A stretch of 64,000 bases of DNA from Phalacrocorax aristotelis (lineage: Eukaryota > Chordata > Aves > Suliformes > Phalacrocoracidae): assembly GCF_949628215.1 (NCBI RefSeq), contig NC_134277.1, forward strand, positions 55,004,918 to 55,068,917, read 5' to 3'. The position numbers and the translations under genes are program-made. Within the stretch, counting starts at the first letter, position 1, and each line of letters starts with the position of its first letter. Shown here piece by piece: positions 13,422 to 26,400 of this stretch. The notes beneath the pieces are model-generated. The model made no database searches. It was not told where the DNA came from and was given only the letters and a program-made list of their open reading frames with translations.

Positions 13422-13948
13422 CTGCAGAGAAAATAGAAGGAAAAGCATATTGCAGTAATAAAAATATAATAAAAGGAATCAAGCAGGATACACAAGAGTA
13501 TATGAAGCATGCCTGCTTCTTCTGCTTGGTCCAAAGAAGACATGCAATGTCTGGCAAAGGCGATACAGCCATAAAAAGGAGGAGAAAGGCCTAAAGGACA
13601 TTTTATTCCAACAGGTAGAACCAATTGCCTAATGGAAAATCTCCGAATGGACTTCAATCTGTGACCATTGCAGTCTAGACCCTCTAACCCAAGTTTGTCA
13701 GGGAAGAATCAAAGACAAGTAACCAATTCCCTGATCATGTTCTCTTTACCTCTACTTATCAAATGGAGAGCTGTTTCAGAGAAGAACCAGACCAGTAACC
13801 ATTTATCAGTAATTCTGTAGGCTGACTGCCTATTCTGGAGATCACGGGACCTTTATAGAGCAGACGAGAGTACAGTCACTTCTATAAGTATTGGCACTTT
13901 TTGTGGGTGGTTGAGCTCAAGCAGCACAGTTAAAGAGGAAGAGAGTCA

Positions 13949-14245
<297 letters not shown>

Positions 14246-15051
14246 TCAAATAAGCATTGAACACCCTCCCTTTCCTCAGTCCCAGTATAACTCCTGTTCG
14301 TCCCTCTGTTGTGGGCTTGCTTTTACCCATGATCACAGGATACATAACAAAATAATAAATAACAGCCCTTGTCTGCTTGACTCTCATTTCTTTGATTATC
14401 CTAGTCGCAAGATTAAACACATTGTAGTTGCAGACTCGGCTTGAATCTGGGTAGGTTTATCACTTCTGATTTATCACCAGCACAAAGACTGCGTAAATGC
14501 CCTACCTTCAGGCAGCTCAAGACTGGAAGCTCCTAATAACTTTTTGTGAACCTGAGGCTTCTTGATAGTCCCTGTGAATTTGGGCTGAGTCCATGAAGAG
14601 CTAGTTCAATTTTTCCTGTATCATCACCCTACAGATCATGAGCACTAAGTAGATGGCCTAAAGGAAATGATTTGTCACAGATCTCTCCCACCCCCTTCCC
14701 TGAACCCACCACTGACCTGGGATACCAAGATCCAGCTGACTGAGATCTGTTCCTGTGTTCCTATAGCTGTTAAAACATAGTAGTTGCACACCAAAAATCT
14801 AGCCTGCATCTACGGAGCAATCTTCTCCTTCAAAATGCTTGTGCTTAAAAGCCTTGAACAGTGCGGGGAGAAGCTGGAGTAAAAAAAAGCACATCACAAT
14901 ACGTTTCTCCTCCCCTTGTGGGATGCCCATAGCTGCACCTCACTGACCAGAAGTGCTGTGGTAACACAAGTGACCAGACATGTTGCATGTGCCCACGGGC
15001 TGTTGTTGATGCTAGCTTTGGATTTCGGTCAGTGTGTTGGGCTGCCATTAC

Positions 15052-15179
15052 CTTCCTTCCTCTGGCATCATGCTAGAAAAAAGCACCTGCTGTTCAGTCA
15101 GGTGCTGTTCAATCTCATTCAGCTTCTCCTGGAAGTGCTTGCAGGAGCTCTTCATCACTTCTATTTCATGGAGGGTACG
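15052..15179 (-). CDS. ITPRID1: ITPRID1 exon C, coiled coil
   Basis: The 128-nt exon has acceptor TTTTCTGTGTAG and donor AAG/GTAATG. It reads 42 codons plus two bases (phase 0 in, phase 2 out), matching exons D and B. The peptide starts RTLHEIEVMKSSCKHFQEKL and continues with NEIEQHLTEQQ, an amphipathic helix that ends in a Met- and Glu-rich turn (SSMMPEEG). It corresponds to the ITPRID2 helix containing FQELQVMRRSLNLFRTQM. Frame-preserving joins on both sides and clear family similarity make this one of the surest exons. Confidence 0.88.
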
Positions 15180-18100
15180 CTACACAGAAAAGCAAGAAGA
15201 TACCCCACTTTACCAGTTTTCTTTGAGCACTTCCATGTCAAGTGTGTTTGAAGCTGACAGCCCAAACAGCATGGGTCCTCCTAGTACCTGCACAACAGGG
15301 ATTCTGTGAGCAGCTGCCATGAAAATCAGATAACACTTCAAGTGAGTTTGCTCTGGGTGCCTTGCTCACATCCCAGTCACGACGTTTCTTCCTAAATCAC
15401 GTAGGATTATGTGCTGGCACTACTTGAGCCAGTGAGAATTTCTTTTTTGCCATTGAAGAGGAAAAGGACTTTTATCAAAGATCTGGCACAATGTGCTAAT
15501 TTGTGATGTTATTGCACTGCTGTCAGACATTATATTTGAGCAGGATGAGTTGCTATGGGTTAATGGTAGGTTAAATTACTGTCCACTAGAAGGTAGAAAC
15601 TGTTTTGAAAAGGAGAAAGAGGGAGACATGGAAGATATGTAAGAACTATGAGAAGGAAAAGAGTCTTTCCTGATGATTTCTGGTAGGTGTTACACTGATA
15701 ATTTCTCATCTATTACCAGTTAGAAACCTAGAATTGGATTTATCTAACCAAATGTAGACATTTCCTGCAATAGATGTACATGCAAGTACTGCAACAGAGC
15801 AAATGTTCTGATCCAAAAGTATACATCTGTAACAGGTCAGAGGATCTATGCCATAAGTGTGACCATTACTCTTCACTAAGAGGAGGTATCTAGTATGACT
15901 GATCATCTCCATCTATCCTGATGTAGGCACCTACACCAGGAAAGTCTCATGGCAGGAGAGACGAATGAGCAGGAATGGTACATCAGAAATTAGAAGATTT
16001 GCAAGTTACTGCTTTGTAGCACAGGACTAATACAATGGCAGCTCATTAGCAACATCGAAATGTCTAAGTATCTAGCCACATTAAAGAATTTTCCTTGACT
16101 TTTCACACCTTTTTCAGGGCAGGAATGCAGACAACATAATCCAAATAATTTTGGAGATGATACTGCCTGCCTTCTGAAAGCATGCTCCCTTACTAGGCCA
16201 AAACTGCTCCAAGAGCAAGAAGGTGTTTGGCATGTTCCCATATTAGCAGGTTTGGTCTCTTGTAAGTCATTGGAAGACAATGTAGAAATCTGCACTCCAC
16301 TGCTGACCACTGTAGCTGATAGGGAACAAGAGGCATGTTTGCAGAGCATAGAAATGCCTGACCTCTTTGGATTCCTGTAATCATGTCCTTTGTTGATGTC
16401 TTCATGTTCATGTGCTGGAATGTGTCCCTCAGTCCCAGCAAGGCCTGAAACACGAGGAAACTGTCCTTGCTGGAGGATCAGCCTCAGCTACAGGGCAAAA
16501 GATGCTCCCCATGCATTTGAGAAATCTCATTCCCAATATCCATTTCAGTGCAGATACTATGTCAGGCACATTCCTGATGTGCATGACCCAGGGAGAAAAC
16601 ATCCCATAGCAGTAAATTAAAAAATCTACCCCCAACAGCCATGGGATTGCACCAGAAAGGGCTAATTAGAGACTAATAGCGGTTTGATAGGTCCAGTCCT
16701 ATGACTGCAGTGGAGGTGAGCTCTCCTAAGTGTCCATGTGGAGCTCAGCTGGTACTCTTAGTGCTGTGGGTCAGGGTAGCAATTGCACCCCACTGCGGCA
16801 GTAAGATGTGTTATAAGCACCTTCAGATTAAGTGTTGGCTGATTGCATATTTGACCCCCACCCCAAATTTTAATCTTGATCCTCAGACATTTTTCTTGTT
16901 CCTAGATGGGAGTGTGTGGGGTGGAAGTGAGCAGTGCCCACATAGTAATCATGGTTTCTTCTACCCACTACTAAATCCGAGCAGACTGAGGACTTCGAGC
17001 CATCAAAAAATATGCCAAATGAATTTGAAGAGCTCCTGTCATTCAGGTCACTAAGGAGAAGTCAATGCGCCACAGGCAAATTTCTAGTTGGTTCCTCAAG
17101 GCTAATAAAAATCTAGAAAGCACCATGCAAAAGATACAAGATGCATGATGTGGGTCGGTTTGGTAAAAAGTCATGTCAGCACTTATGGATGAGGTATAGG
17201 CAGCTCCCCTAGCACCGACTCTTTAAGCATGTTGCAGAACACAAGTTCACATAGATTTATTCAGAGTTCAGGCTCAGCAAGCATGCAGGGAGGAACTAAG
17301 TGTTCCAGGACTACTCTCATGCAAGACCTGTTTAAGGTAAGGTGCATGTAAACAGGGTAAATTTACTGTCTAACAGTTGCTCCATGGTGGTTGCATTCCC
17401 CATGCATGCTCTCGGTAAATGGGATGTAACCTGAGAGAGCTTCTCTCAGTAAAAGATACAGAAACTACTTTACCTTTAATGCAAAGTACAAAGTAGGCAT
17501 AGTTGTAATCTCTGCAGAGTGGCTAATACTCAGTAAATTCTCTCACTTATTGCACAGTGACTCGGATGTGGAGCCGTATCCCTAAGAACAGGTCTTGGAT
17601 AATAGTATGGTGCAAAGTCTGTTCCTCCCACATTCCCTGTCCACAGATTAGAGAAGACAAATCACCATGAGCCTCCGCTACAACAGTGATAGAACAGCAG
17701 TCCAGCAATGAGAAAAGGCTTCATAGTCCAGCATAAGGTACTGATTTACTGCCACCTCGTGGCAACAACAGGATAGCTGACGAAAGGCTTATTTTCCAAT
17801 ATACGGTTCAAAACCAAGACATTGTAGATCTATATATTCAGTGATACGGCAGCATAAAAATCACCAGCTTCACTTTCTGGAACTTTTATTTAATAATTTC
17901 CTTCCCTAATTTGTGCGGCAGTTCAAATTTCGTTTCCTTATGAAAAGCAAAGGGAAGAGGAAAAAAGGAAACACCTGCAAACCAGCAGGAGGTATGCTGC
18001 CTCTTCCACACTTTTCTCAGGATGCAAAAGCCACTCCTGATTACTTTCCTTGCTTGCTTCCCCAACATGCCCTGAATCTTTCACAACTTTTGGGAACTTT

Positions 18101-18748
18101 CATCAATTCTGAACAATGAAATAAAAATCTGGTGACTTTCTACTATCAGTATTTTTATTGCAAAAAATTCATCTTAGCAGCCTTAATGCAAGCTTTTCAT
18201 TCTATCATGGTAAAATGGCTTGTGGCTCTGAGAAGTCACAGTACACCTCGTTTTAGAGCAGTTTGGCTTATGGTATGTATCTGGGTGTCCACAGTTAGTC
18301 TTTAAAAAACACTAAGTAAAATAGCCTAAATGAGTTCTCAGTAAAAGAGGATTACACTAAATCATATAACCTTGCATTTTCTGCAGTCCAGTAAGATATT
18401 CAGTTACTGTAACTCTGCTGATTCACAGGAACTTGCTGAAGCTCATTCTCATCTCTCAGTTCTTCATTTGACCTGTAAAATTTATCATCCAGTTCGCAGT
18501 AACTGTTTTAAGACTAAACTGATATAAGCTACTAAATTAAGCAGCCCAACAAAACTGAAGGTACACAGATATGCTTGCCATTTTTGTCCAGAAAGTACTG
18601 CTTCTTTCCCCATCCATTTCCTCAGTTACATTCCCAAGATATGTCTCACTAAAGAAGCAAGTATGGCAGGAGAGAAAAGGAAAAGGCAGCTTGTGCATTT
18701 AACTCATGATTGTGTCAGCTGACCATGGATATGAAGAAACCTACTCAC

Positions 18749-20260
18749 CGGAGCAAGATTATGCATTGCAGTGTGCTGCAGGAACGTCGGTGTTTTCAAG
18801 TGTTGCAGCTCGGTGGAGGCATGGTTTGAGCAGCAGCCCCCAGGGCAATGGGGAGAGACACCAACGGGGAAGGTCCAAGGGCAGCCGCCATGGTGGCAGC
18901 AGCAGCAGTGACAGCAGTGACTGCCCTGAGCACCCCCAGCACCAGAGGCTTCACCCCAGTAGTGTGACCTGTATTTGCCATGAAGCATGGTGTCAAGGGA
19001 GGCTGATTTTGTCAGGTGACTATGGGGTGGATCAAGCATTGGTGGCCACCTGGTATTCCTGGTGTGGGTGTCGGTTTGGCTGGAGGCTTCAGTGGTCTGC
19101 TTCACACCATCCTTTGAAGACCCTGGGTCTGACTGTATGAGAGGACCACTCTCAGAGTGGTGCATTAACATGTCAGAGAAGTCCACAAGGTCTTCCCTAG
19201 CAAGGCTCCCACTGGTGGGAGCATTTTGCCTTGTGCACTTCACCCTTGAAGTAAACTCTAGCCCTGAATACATCTGAACAGTAACAGATTTCACAGGAGC
19301 AGAAGCCATTTCACTGTTTTGGACAGAGTCTCCCTGTTCTGATTTGTTGGCACCTAACATCTTCCCTATGCTACCAGTCTCTTGACCTTCAGATGAACTT
19401 AATCCAGGCCCTTCTGCTAGGTGGGAGGGACACCTCTGAGATACTTGCAGAGAACATCTTGAAGCAGCACTGCTCCTGCTTTGCACTGCTGAGCCCAGCT
19501 GCAGAGTTTCTGGCAGGTCCGTTCTGGGGAAGCATCTTGTATTTTTTGAATCACCATCCATTTTGCAACACTTCTGCCCATCTGTCACCTCATTCACTGC
19601 AAGCAGGGTACCATCTTCACTGACCACTTCCACTCCCCACCATGGTCCTTTAACACCTCCTGCATGACCTCGATGGACATTTTCATGACATGCAACTCCA
19701 AGGTCTTTTTCAGTCAGGCACCTCTCACCTTCACCTTCGCCCATGATTTTGCTCCCACTGATGACTGCAAGGTTTCTATCACTCAGTTTAATGAAGGTTA
19801 CATTCACCTTCTTGCGTCCTGTACTAAGATAGAAATTATGATCAAATTTTGAGGAGGTAGGATCTCTTTCATCCTGGGTATCACCCTGAAAACAAGGACT
19901 ATGCTCTTCTACACACTCCTCTTTTTCCAGTTGCTTTCTTCCAGTTTTACCGTCTTTCTTGTCCATGTCACTTACCATTTCTTGTAAAAAGGTCGGTGGC
20001 TCAGTATTATAGGCTTGATACTTGCCATTTTCTGCAGTCAGCAGCAGATGAGTCTCTTCTCCCTGGTCACTACATGATTTTGTCGATCTAGGTACTGTCA
20101 AAACACTCTCACAAGCTGTGATGAGGACCTTAGCCACACAATCACCTGGCCTTTGTTGAAAATCTTGATTTAACATAGGAAGAACTGTCCTATGTGACAG
20201 ACCTGTTTCTTGATTGAGGATATCAGAAATAAAATTAACCTTTCCTGACAAAGATGCATT
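18749..20260 (-). CDS. ITPRID1: ITPRID1 exon D, large central exon of 504 codons
   Basis: This is the longest open stretch in the window: 1512 nt, phase 0 to phase 0. The acceptor is TTTTTTTCCCCTTCAG and the donor CCG/GTGAGT. The surrounding open frame runs further both ways (18704-20443), but those extensions are intronic. The product is polar and low in hydrophobic segments, with no recognised enzyme fold, and is probably disordered. Visible marks are NASLSGKVNFISDILN at the start, SVTVQMYSGLEFTSRV, EASSQTD, LTKSASLDTMLHGKYR, and a Cys/His-rich cluster near residues 790-822 (counting exon J as 1). The equivalent region of ITPRID2 is also poorly conserved; the short boxes may be docking sites. 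No transmembrane segment is seen. Confidence 0.88.
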
Positions 20261-20354
20261 CTGAAGGGGAAAAAAACAATAGAGGAATTGAAATACTACA
20301 TTTGTTCTATCACATTGGTTTGCCCACCACTGTTTTGCCCTGGGCACCCCCAGG

Positions 20355-20380
20355 ACATCTTTAAATACATCTTTAAATAC
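20355..20380. repeat. 12-bp tandem repeat in intron E-D
   Basis: ACATCTTTAAAT is repeated 2.2 times about 95 bases upstream of the exon D acceptor. In the run-on open frame it reads as FKDVFKDV, but it is intronic. Confidence 0.85.
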
Positions 20381-20628
20381 CCAGTGAGCCAAATAATTAA
20401 AGATTTTTGTAATATTTCTTCCCTTATGCCTGTAACCTTGCACATATCTTGCATTAGTGTGGTGGAAGTGTTATATAAAGTTCTGAGAAAGCTTCTTGCC
20501 TTCTGAGGTTTTCTAGGAGAATGAATTAGTTTTCATGAAGATTTCACAACTTCATGTTTTTTTGTGTGTTACTTGTGCCAGGGTTAGCGTTTTCATAGAC
20601 CTACCAATGACTATTTGTCATTTCTTAC

Positions 20629-20714
20629 TTGTAAAACTACAGGTGCTGGCATCTCCTCCATGAATCCACTGCTGTCTGACTGGCAGCTGCTTGTTCTTGT
20701 CACCATCACCTCTG
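20629..20714 (-). CDS. ITPRID1: ITPRID1 exon E, TRTSSCQSDSSGF motif exon
   Basis: A small exon between TTTTCCCCAG and GTAAGA. It completes the codon left by exon F and ends in phase 0 with VVLQ, joining exon D only about 0.37 kb away. The peptide EVMVTRTSSCQSDSSGFMEE is the key family mark; ITPRID2 has a related RTASQHSDSSGFAED at the same place. The Ser-rich basic-x-Ser arrangement suggests phosphorylation, which is an inference. The acceptor is a CAGCAG tandem, so the exon may start at 20714 or 20711, which adds or removes one Ala. Confidence 0.85.
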
Positions 20715-21782
20715 CTGGGGAAAACAAAAAGGTTAAGAAAAAATAGAAAGAAAGAAGCAGTACCTAGCCAAAATTAACAAAGAGCTAAGCAGGGGCATTG
20801 TAAGTGTACATTTCTAGAGTGTTCTTGATCCTGGCCAGAAATCTGCAATATTGCTGCAACAAGAAAAAATTAAAAAATGTGCTCCGGATACCTGCTGCTG
20901 GCGTTACTAAGCATCGACTTATTCATCAGTGTAATCACCAACTGCAGATTTCAGATTTTGCTGTATTCACACAACATACACAATGTAAATAACCTAAAAA
21001 GCAGCCAACCACTTGTTTTCCCTTGATAAAAATGTTGGCTTCTGATAGTTAGAACTGGCCCAGACCAAGTCTTATTCATACCTACGTAGTTTTGAGGGCT
21101 TCAACCAGGTGACTCCCGCAGGGAAAGGTAGCTGCCCTAGCCCCTCCCTAGACCAGTTTGTCTCTACTTTGAGGCACCATGTGTCATCTTTGTTGTTTTT
21201 TGGTCTGAGGGGAGGAAATCACAGTAACAAGTAGAGATGATGTACGGTTGCATGGCAAGACAGAAAGGCAAGAGGAAGATATTCTCGGTTTACTTCAGAG
21301 AAGGTTTCTAATCTAACAGCCACATCGTCTGGCTAAATCAATTCTTACCCCAACTTTTGCAATTAAATAAATTATACACCAATAACTATTTGATTTAATG
21401 GATAAAAGCCAAACATCTTTAAAAGTACAAATGCTTGAAAGTAAACCCTCACTTATCCTGTATATCCCAATACCTCCTTAGCCCTTAGATAACTTGCACT
21501 TTCAGATAACCTTCATCCTCAGATAATGCCCTTACTCTCAGAGAGCTGGCACAAAAACCAGAGGTAGAGTTGGGGGAGCAGGCTGAGGGTGTCTGCTGAG
21601 GAAGGGGAGGGTTGGAGACTGAGACACTCTGGATACACTTCCTCTCTTGCTCCTTCCATACATAACCACTACTGAATCATAGGGCTTTTTATCTTCTGGT
21701 CATATCCATGAAAATATGACAATTCACCTAGCAGTTCTGAGACCTGAGCTATTAATTCTCATTTATGTGAATTGGTAAACGC

Positions 21783-21798
21783 AAAAAAAAAAAAAAAA
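21783..21798. repeat. Poly(A) tract
   Basis: Sixteen A in a row on the plus strand inside intron F-E. No retroposed gene or SINE body was recognised next to it. Confidence 0.9.
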
Positions 21799-23074
21799 GT
21801 CTACAAATTATATTTTCACACATTATATAGGCTTTATAAACTGTATCTTGGGCATCAATTAATGAAAATCACACAATCTATTTGTAGGCAGCAACTGTAC
21901 AATCAAAACCAGATATCATTGTATGGCTTTTAAATTAACTACTTGCACTGTCAGTCCTGGTATCATCATCAGCACATCAGTCAGTCAGTCACTCGCTTTC
22001 TTATTTTGGATGAGAAATATGTGGTTCCCATCTCACACATTACAAAATCTGCAGTGATGTTGCTGAAAATTGCCTGTTTTGTGGGTGGTCTCGAAACTCA
22101 TCCTTGCAGTTTCCCACAAACGACATCATGGTTCAGCTTCTCCCCCAGGGAAACTGCTCTACAGATTCTCTAAACTTATTTAAAAGCTGTTTCAATTACC
22201 CTTTGCATCTTTCCCAGCTGTTGCTTCTACTGTGTCAGTCTGGCCTATAGTTTTCCATACATAAAAATGAAGAAAGGCTTAGTAAAAATTTTGAAAAACT
22301 GTAATGTTACATTTGCAGTAGTTCCAACCAATTTCAGACTCAAATTATTTGAGTCTCAAATACTCAATCGTATCCTACAATCATAAGAACTGACCTTCAG
22401 GCTTTAAAGTTTGCAGAGTTAGAAGACCACACACATTATCTGCTTACCTAGTGCAAGGTGCCTGTTTTTCTTTGAGATTTGCAGGATACCAGAGTAGCTG
22501 ACGTGCTGCTAGAAATTACGTGTAGGGAAAAACCCTGTAACTTTTAATGGAAGAGTAAGTATGGTTGAAATTCATCTTCTGACCTGGTCAGAATGAGGTG
22601 GCTGTAGCCAAGTTTGACCCATTTATTACGATAAATGTGATGCATCTGCTCCAGCAATGGTAAACTGTGTTTGTGTATTACAACCACGCAGACTTCCCAC
22701 CCACATCTACATTCATGTACTAGCTGGGGAGCTAGCCAAAACATGTGACAGTGGACTCCGATCTTTAGGTGAGACATTAAAGCCTGGATAAAATGTCTGC
22801 AGACCAAGTCAATATCATTACAGTTAAGTTACAGAAAGACCTCCATGTGTCTCCCTGGACTCGCCCTGGAAGGAGGTGTGATGTGTACTCTGCTGTCATG
22901 GCTCTCATTGATTAAGCATGCAAAGTGTGTACATAAATCAAGGCTCAAACCACTCCGAAAGGCTGTCTATGTATTTAAAATGGTAATATAATAGAACCTA
23001 ATGACCATTCTGAGCATAAATCCAATTTCTACAATGTTTATGTTAGCAAAACAGAAACCTTTTTTGTTTTTCTT

Positions 23075-23460
23075 CCTGAGTTGGAAGGGACCCACAAGGA
23101 TCATCGAGCCCAACTCCTGTCCCTGCACAGGACAACCTCAAAATTCACACCATGTGTCTGAGGGCGTTGTCCAAGCACTCTTGAATATTGCCAGACTTGG
23201 TGCCGTGACTGTCTCCCCGGGGAGCCTGTGCCAGTGCTCCACCACCCTCTGGGTGAAGAACCTTTTCCTAACAGCCAACCTAAACCTCCCCTGGCACATC
23301 TTCCTGCCATTCCCTCGGGTCCTGTCATTGGTCACCATAGAGAAGAGATCAGCACCTGCCCCTGCTCTTCTCCTTGTGAGGAAGCTGTAGACCACGATGA
23401 GGTCTCCCCTCAGTCTCCTCTTCTCCAGGCTGAACAAACAAAGTGACTTTAGCCGCTCAA
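23075..23460 (-). mobile_element. CR1 LINE fragment in intron F-E
   Basis: Read on the minus strand, it holds the C-terminal end of the CR1 ORF2 protein ([55 protein letters not shown]). The 3' end follows, seen on the plus strand as TTGGAAGGGACCCACAAGGA. The element is 5'-truncated and interrupted by frame changes, and lies in the same orientation as the host gene. It is better preserved than the copy near 5.3 kb. Confidence 0.88.
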
Positions 23461-26400
23461 ACTTATAAAGGATAAGAAAAGTATAGTAGAAGGAGAACCA
23501 TGTTAAGCACAGTTCACCTGTGCTTGTTACTGTGATTTCCTGTCCTCAGACCAAGTAGTCACATCTAATTTGCACCTAATGACATATTAGATGTGTAAGG
23601 AACTAATACCCCTACAGTAAAGGCTTAAATTCCCCATATAGCCAGTGCAAAGTGAAGTCCCTGAGGGTCTGAGCTGCAATTCTTTTCCAGCTACATTCAG
23701 ATGCCTAATTTAATCACTGCATCCCACGCTGGCTTACAAGATCCTACCCAGTGTGCCAGGCCCTGATGAAGGTAAGCAGGTGAAGATAAGGAATTTTTAA
23801 AAGAGGAGATGTTTTTCTGACTCTGTAACACTATTCAAAGCCAGTCAAAATTCCCTTGATTTCAGTGGAAATCTGGACTTTAAAAAAGACTTAGTAAAAA
23901 TGAATATAGGCATCCAATTCAAGGTGAAGTAAAAAAAGCTATGAAGAGATTGTTGAAGTGCTCCCACAAGGACTTCAAGCTGAACAACACACTTCTGGGA
24001 GCAATGTGGATCAGGGCTGTGCTGGGAAGGTAGGTTGCGCTGCAGGCAGGGGCTGTGCCAAAGCTAGATTAAACATGATAACCTTTTCAATTTGAGGCAG
24101 CTCAGTTTCAACTTATGTAAATATAGTTTGGTTTAATGTCTATATACCAAGGCCAAGTAATGTTTGCATAATGGAGAGTAGCATTTGCATACTGAGGAAA
24201 CTGTGTTTTGGGTTAAGAGTGGACCAATCTATCAATTCATTTCTTCTTAGTGTCCCATATAGGGATTAAGAAAGACAGCAAATTAAACCATGCCTGTTGC
24301 TGTCCTGAGAAGGAATAGCGTTTTCCTCTTCGTGAAATTTTCAGTAATGTTAATAGCTTGTCAATGGTAACCGTAGAGTTTTTCTTGGCAGGCTCTAATA
24401 CCCAGCAAGGATAATCATAGCTTGAGTTTCTGCTAGGAGACTGACTCTTTGCAGGGATTGAAAGCAGGTCTTCGCTGAGTCTCCTAGGACAAATTCCTCT
24501 ATCTACCAGGTTTCTGAAAATGTCCAGGCTGGATGCTGGTGGTGATTTTTCTCAGAATGGACTAACATCTAAAGCCCTTTCAGCAGTGGCCAAGGTCGCT
24601 TTAAAGAAACCAATTCTTCACAGAAACAATTCCTTATTTTTAAATGTACTAGAGTCTTTTAGCAACTGGAAGATTGTCTTTAGGAAGGACACAAGTCGGC
24701 CAAAATTACGTGGTTTATTTTGACATTTTTAAAATGCTCTTGCCTTTCTCTTTCAAACGTGCTTTTTTCTTTTTCTGAAAGAAGACACATTTTTTTAATT
24801 TGAAAAAGAAGATGCAAAAACAAAAAACAGTTTAAATCACCTGAACATTGAGCAAAACATGTTTTCCTTTTTAGTCTACCCAAACTGCATTTCCCCCTGA
24901 TTGTCTGGTTCAGCCACTGAACCAAAATATCCATTATTCATGTAGCTCTACTCAGTTCTCCTAGTGTGTGGAAACACCCAAACCTGTAGAGATTCTGCAA
25001 ATACATGCATAGCATCACACTAAGGAAAGATAAATTATGTTTGGAGAAGAAGTAGAGACACAGACCAGTATTCAACTATGAACTAAAAATTACAACTCGG
25101 GCCCCTGTGCAGAGAATACATCTGGCTATGTTGGAAAGAGAAAACCTGAGAATCGCCCCTGAAGACCTTGGAGAGGAAAACCTTGGCTCCTTGCCTTTCT
25201 GTGCTAATTGAACTGGGAGATTTTAGCTCCTGAATCCTATTTCTGTTCTGCCTGAATTTTAAATAAAAATAGGTTAGAGGAACTTACTAATCAGATTTGT
25301 GCTTCATTTTGTATCGTGTAAGAAAGTACATGCCTTCCAAATCCCAAAGGTCCCAGAGCTTTCCAGCCCTTTACGTGTTCAATCCAATTTCATTAAGAGA
25401 CTTTTTCTCTTCCCTTATTTGCATGCAGATACAGTGGCTTCCATTTTCAGCAACTGTCAGTGCAGGAACTTTCCGAAATTATCAGGCTCCTAGGTTCACC
25501 ATTAATGAAAGAATATTCCCTAATTAGTAAGAAAATAAGTGCTGGAGTACAGTTCTGCGTTCCTCTGAAGACTCTGCAGCTGGTTTTCTGTGGACTTGGC
25601 TGCAAGTAACACAACCTCTTCCTAGTTTCCAGCCTGGAGAATACTCGCAAACTGCAAAAGATGTCATGAGAGCTACTGCACTGCTTGTAAATAATAGCAC
25701 ATTTTTTGCATGCCTTTTGAATCACATTAACGTTGGTGAATGTACTTCAATATTTGTTTTTCTACATCATTTGAGTATGCAGGGAAGCATAGGAACAAAA
25801 CTTCAAGTGCAAGGACATTTGTGCATATTCAAATTTCAAATTCACAAATTAAAATCTGGACTGCTCATCCTGTCATAGGAAAAAGCAGAATGGTGAACTG
25901 TGACATAGCAATGCTGTTCAAATACTGGACATTTTTGTAGCTATTTAAATGCTGCTGGACATTGATGTGGATAAACATTTCTAAAACTATCTGCTACATA
26001 CACAGGACTAAATAACACACAGAAGCCACAATTTAGTCACATATTTAGTAAAAGAAAAAGAAGCCTGAAGGACTCAGAATAAGAGTTTTCCGCTTCACTG
26101 TATAAGGAAAGGCATTTTGCAGTCTCTCACACAAAAAACTCTCAAGGCATTAACTTCATCACAGCTTAAACTCTCAGACTAAACTCAGCAGGGAAACTAG
26201 ATTCAGGCTTAAGTCTATGCATAACATTCTCACACATAGAGTTAAACTGACACACAAGTATCTCACTGAGTGGGCCTTGAGAAGCAGATCCATGCAACAA
26301 TAATTGAATTCAACAGTAGTCAAACGCACTAAGAGATGGGGTGAATGAAGGTAGCACCATGTCAACAGAAGTGCCAGAACTGAACAGATATTTTATTACA

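Noticed and set aside
18704..18748. C-terminal extension of the same open frame to the stop at 18704
   Set aside because: A consensus donor CCG/GTGAGT at 18748 joins in phase to exon C, so the run-on is intronic.
20261..20443. N-terminal extension of the long open frame, starting with a Met at 20443
   Set aside because: A clear acceptor (TTTTTTTCCCCTTCAG) at 20261 and frame continuity with exon E show that this stretch is intron; the Met is not a start codon.
23138..23437. Minus-strand open frame as an ITPRID1 exon
   Set aside because: The protein is CR1 ORF2, and exons F and E already join in phase without it.
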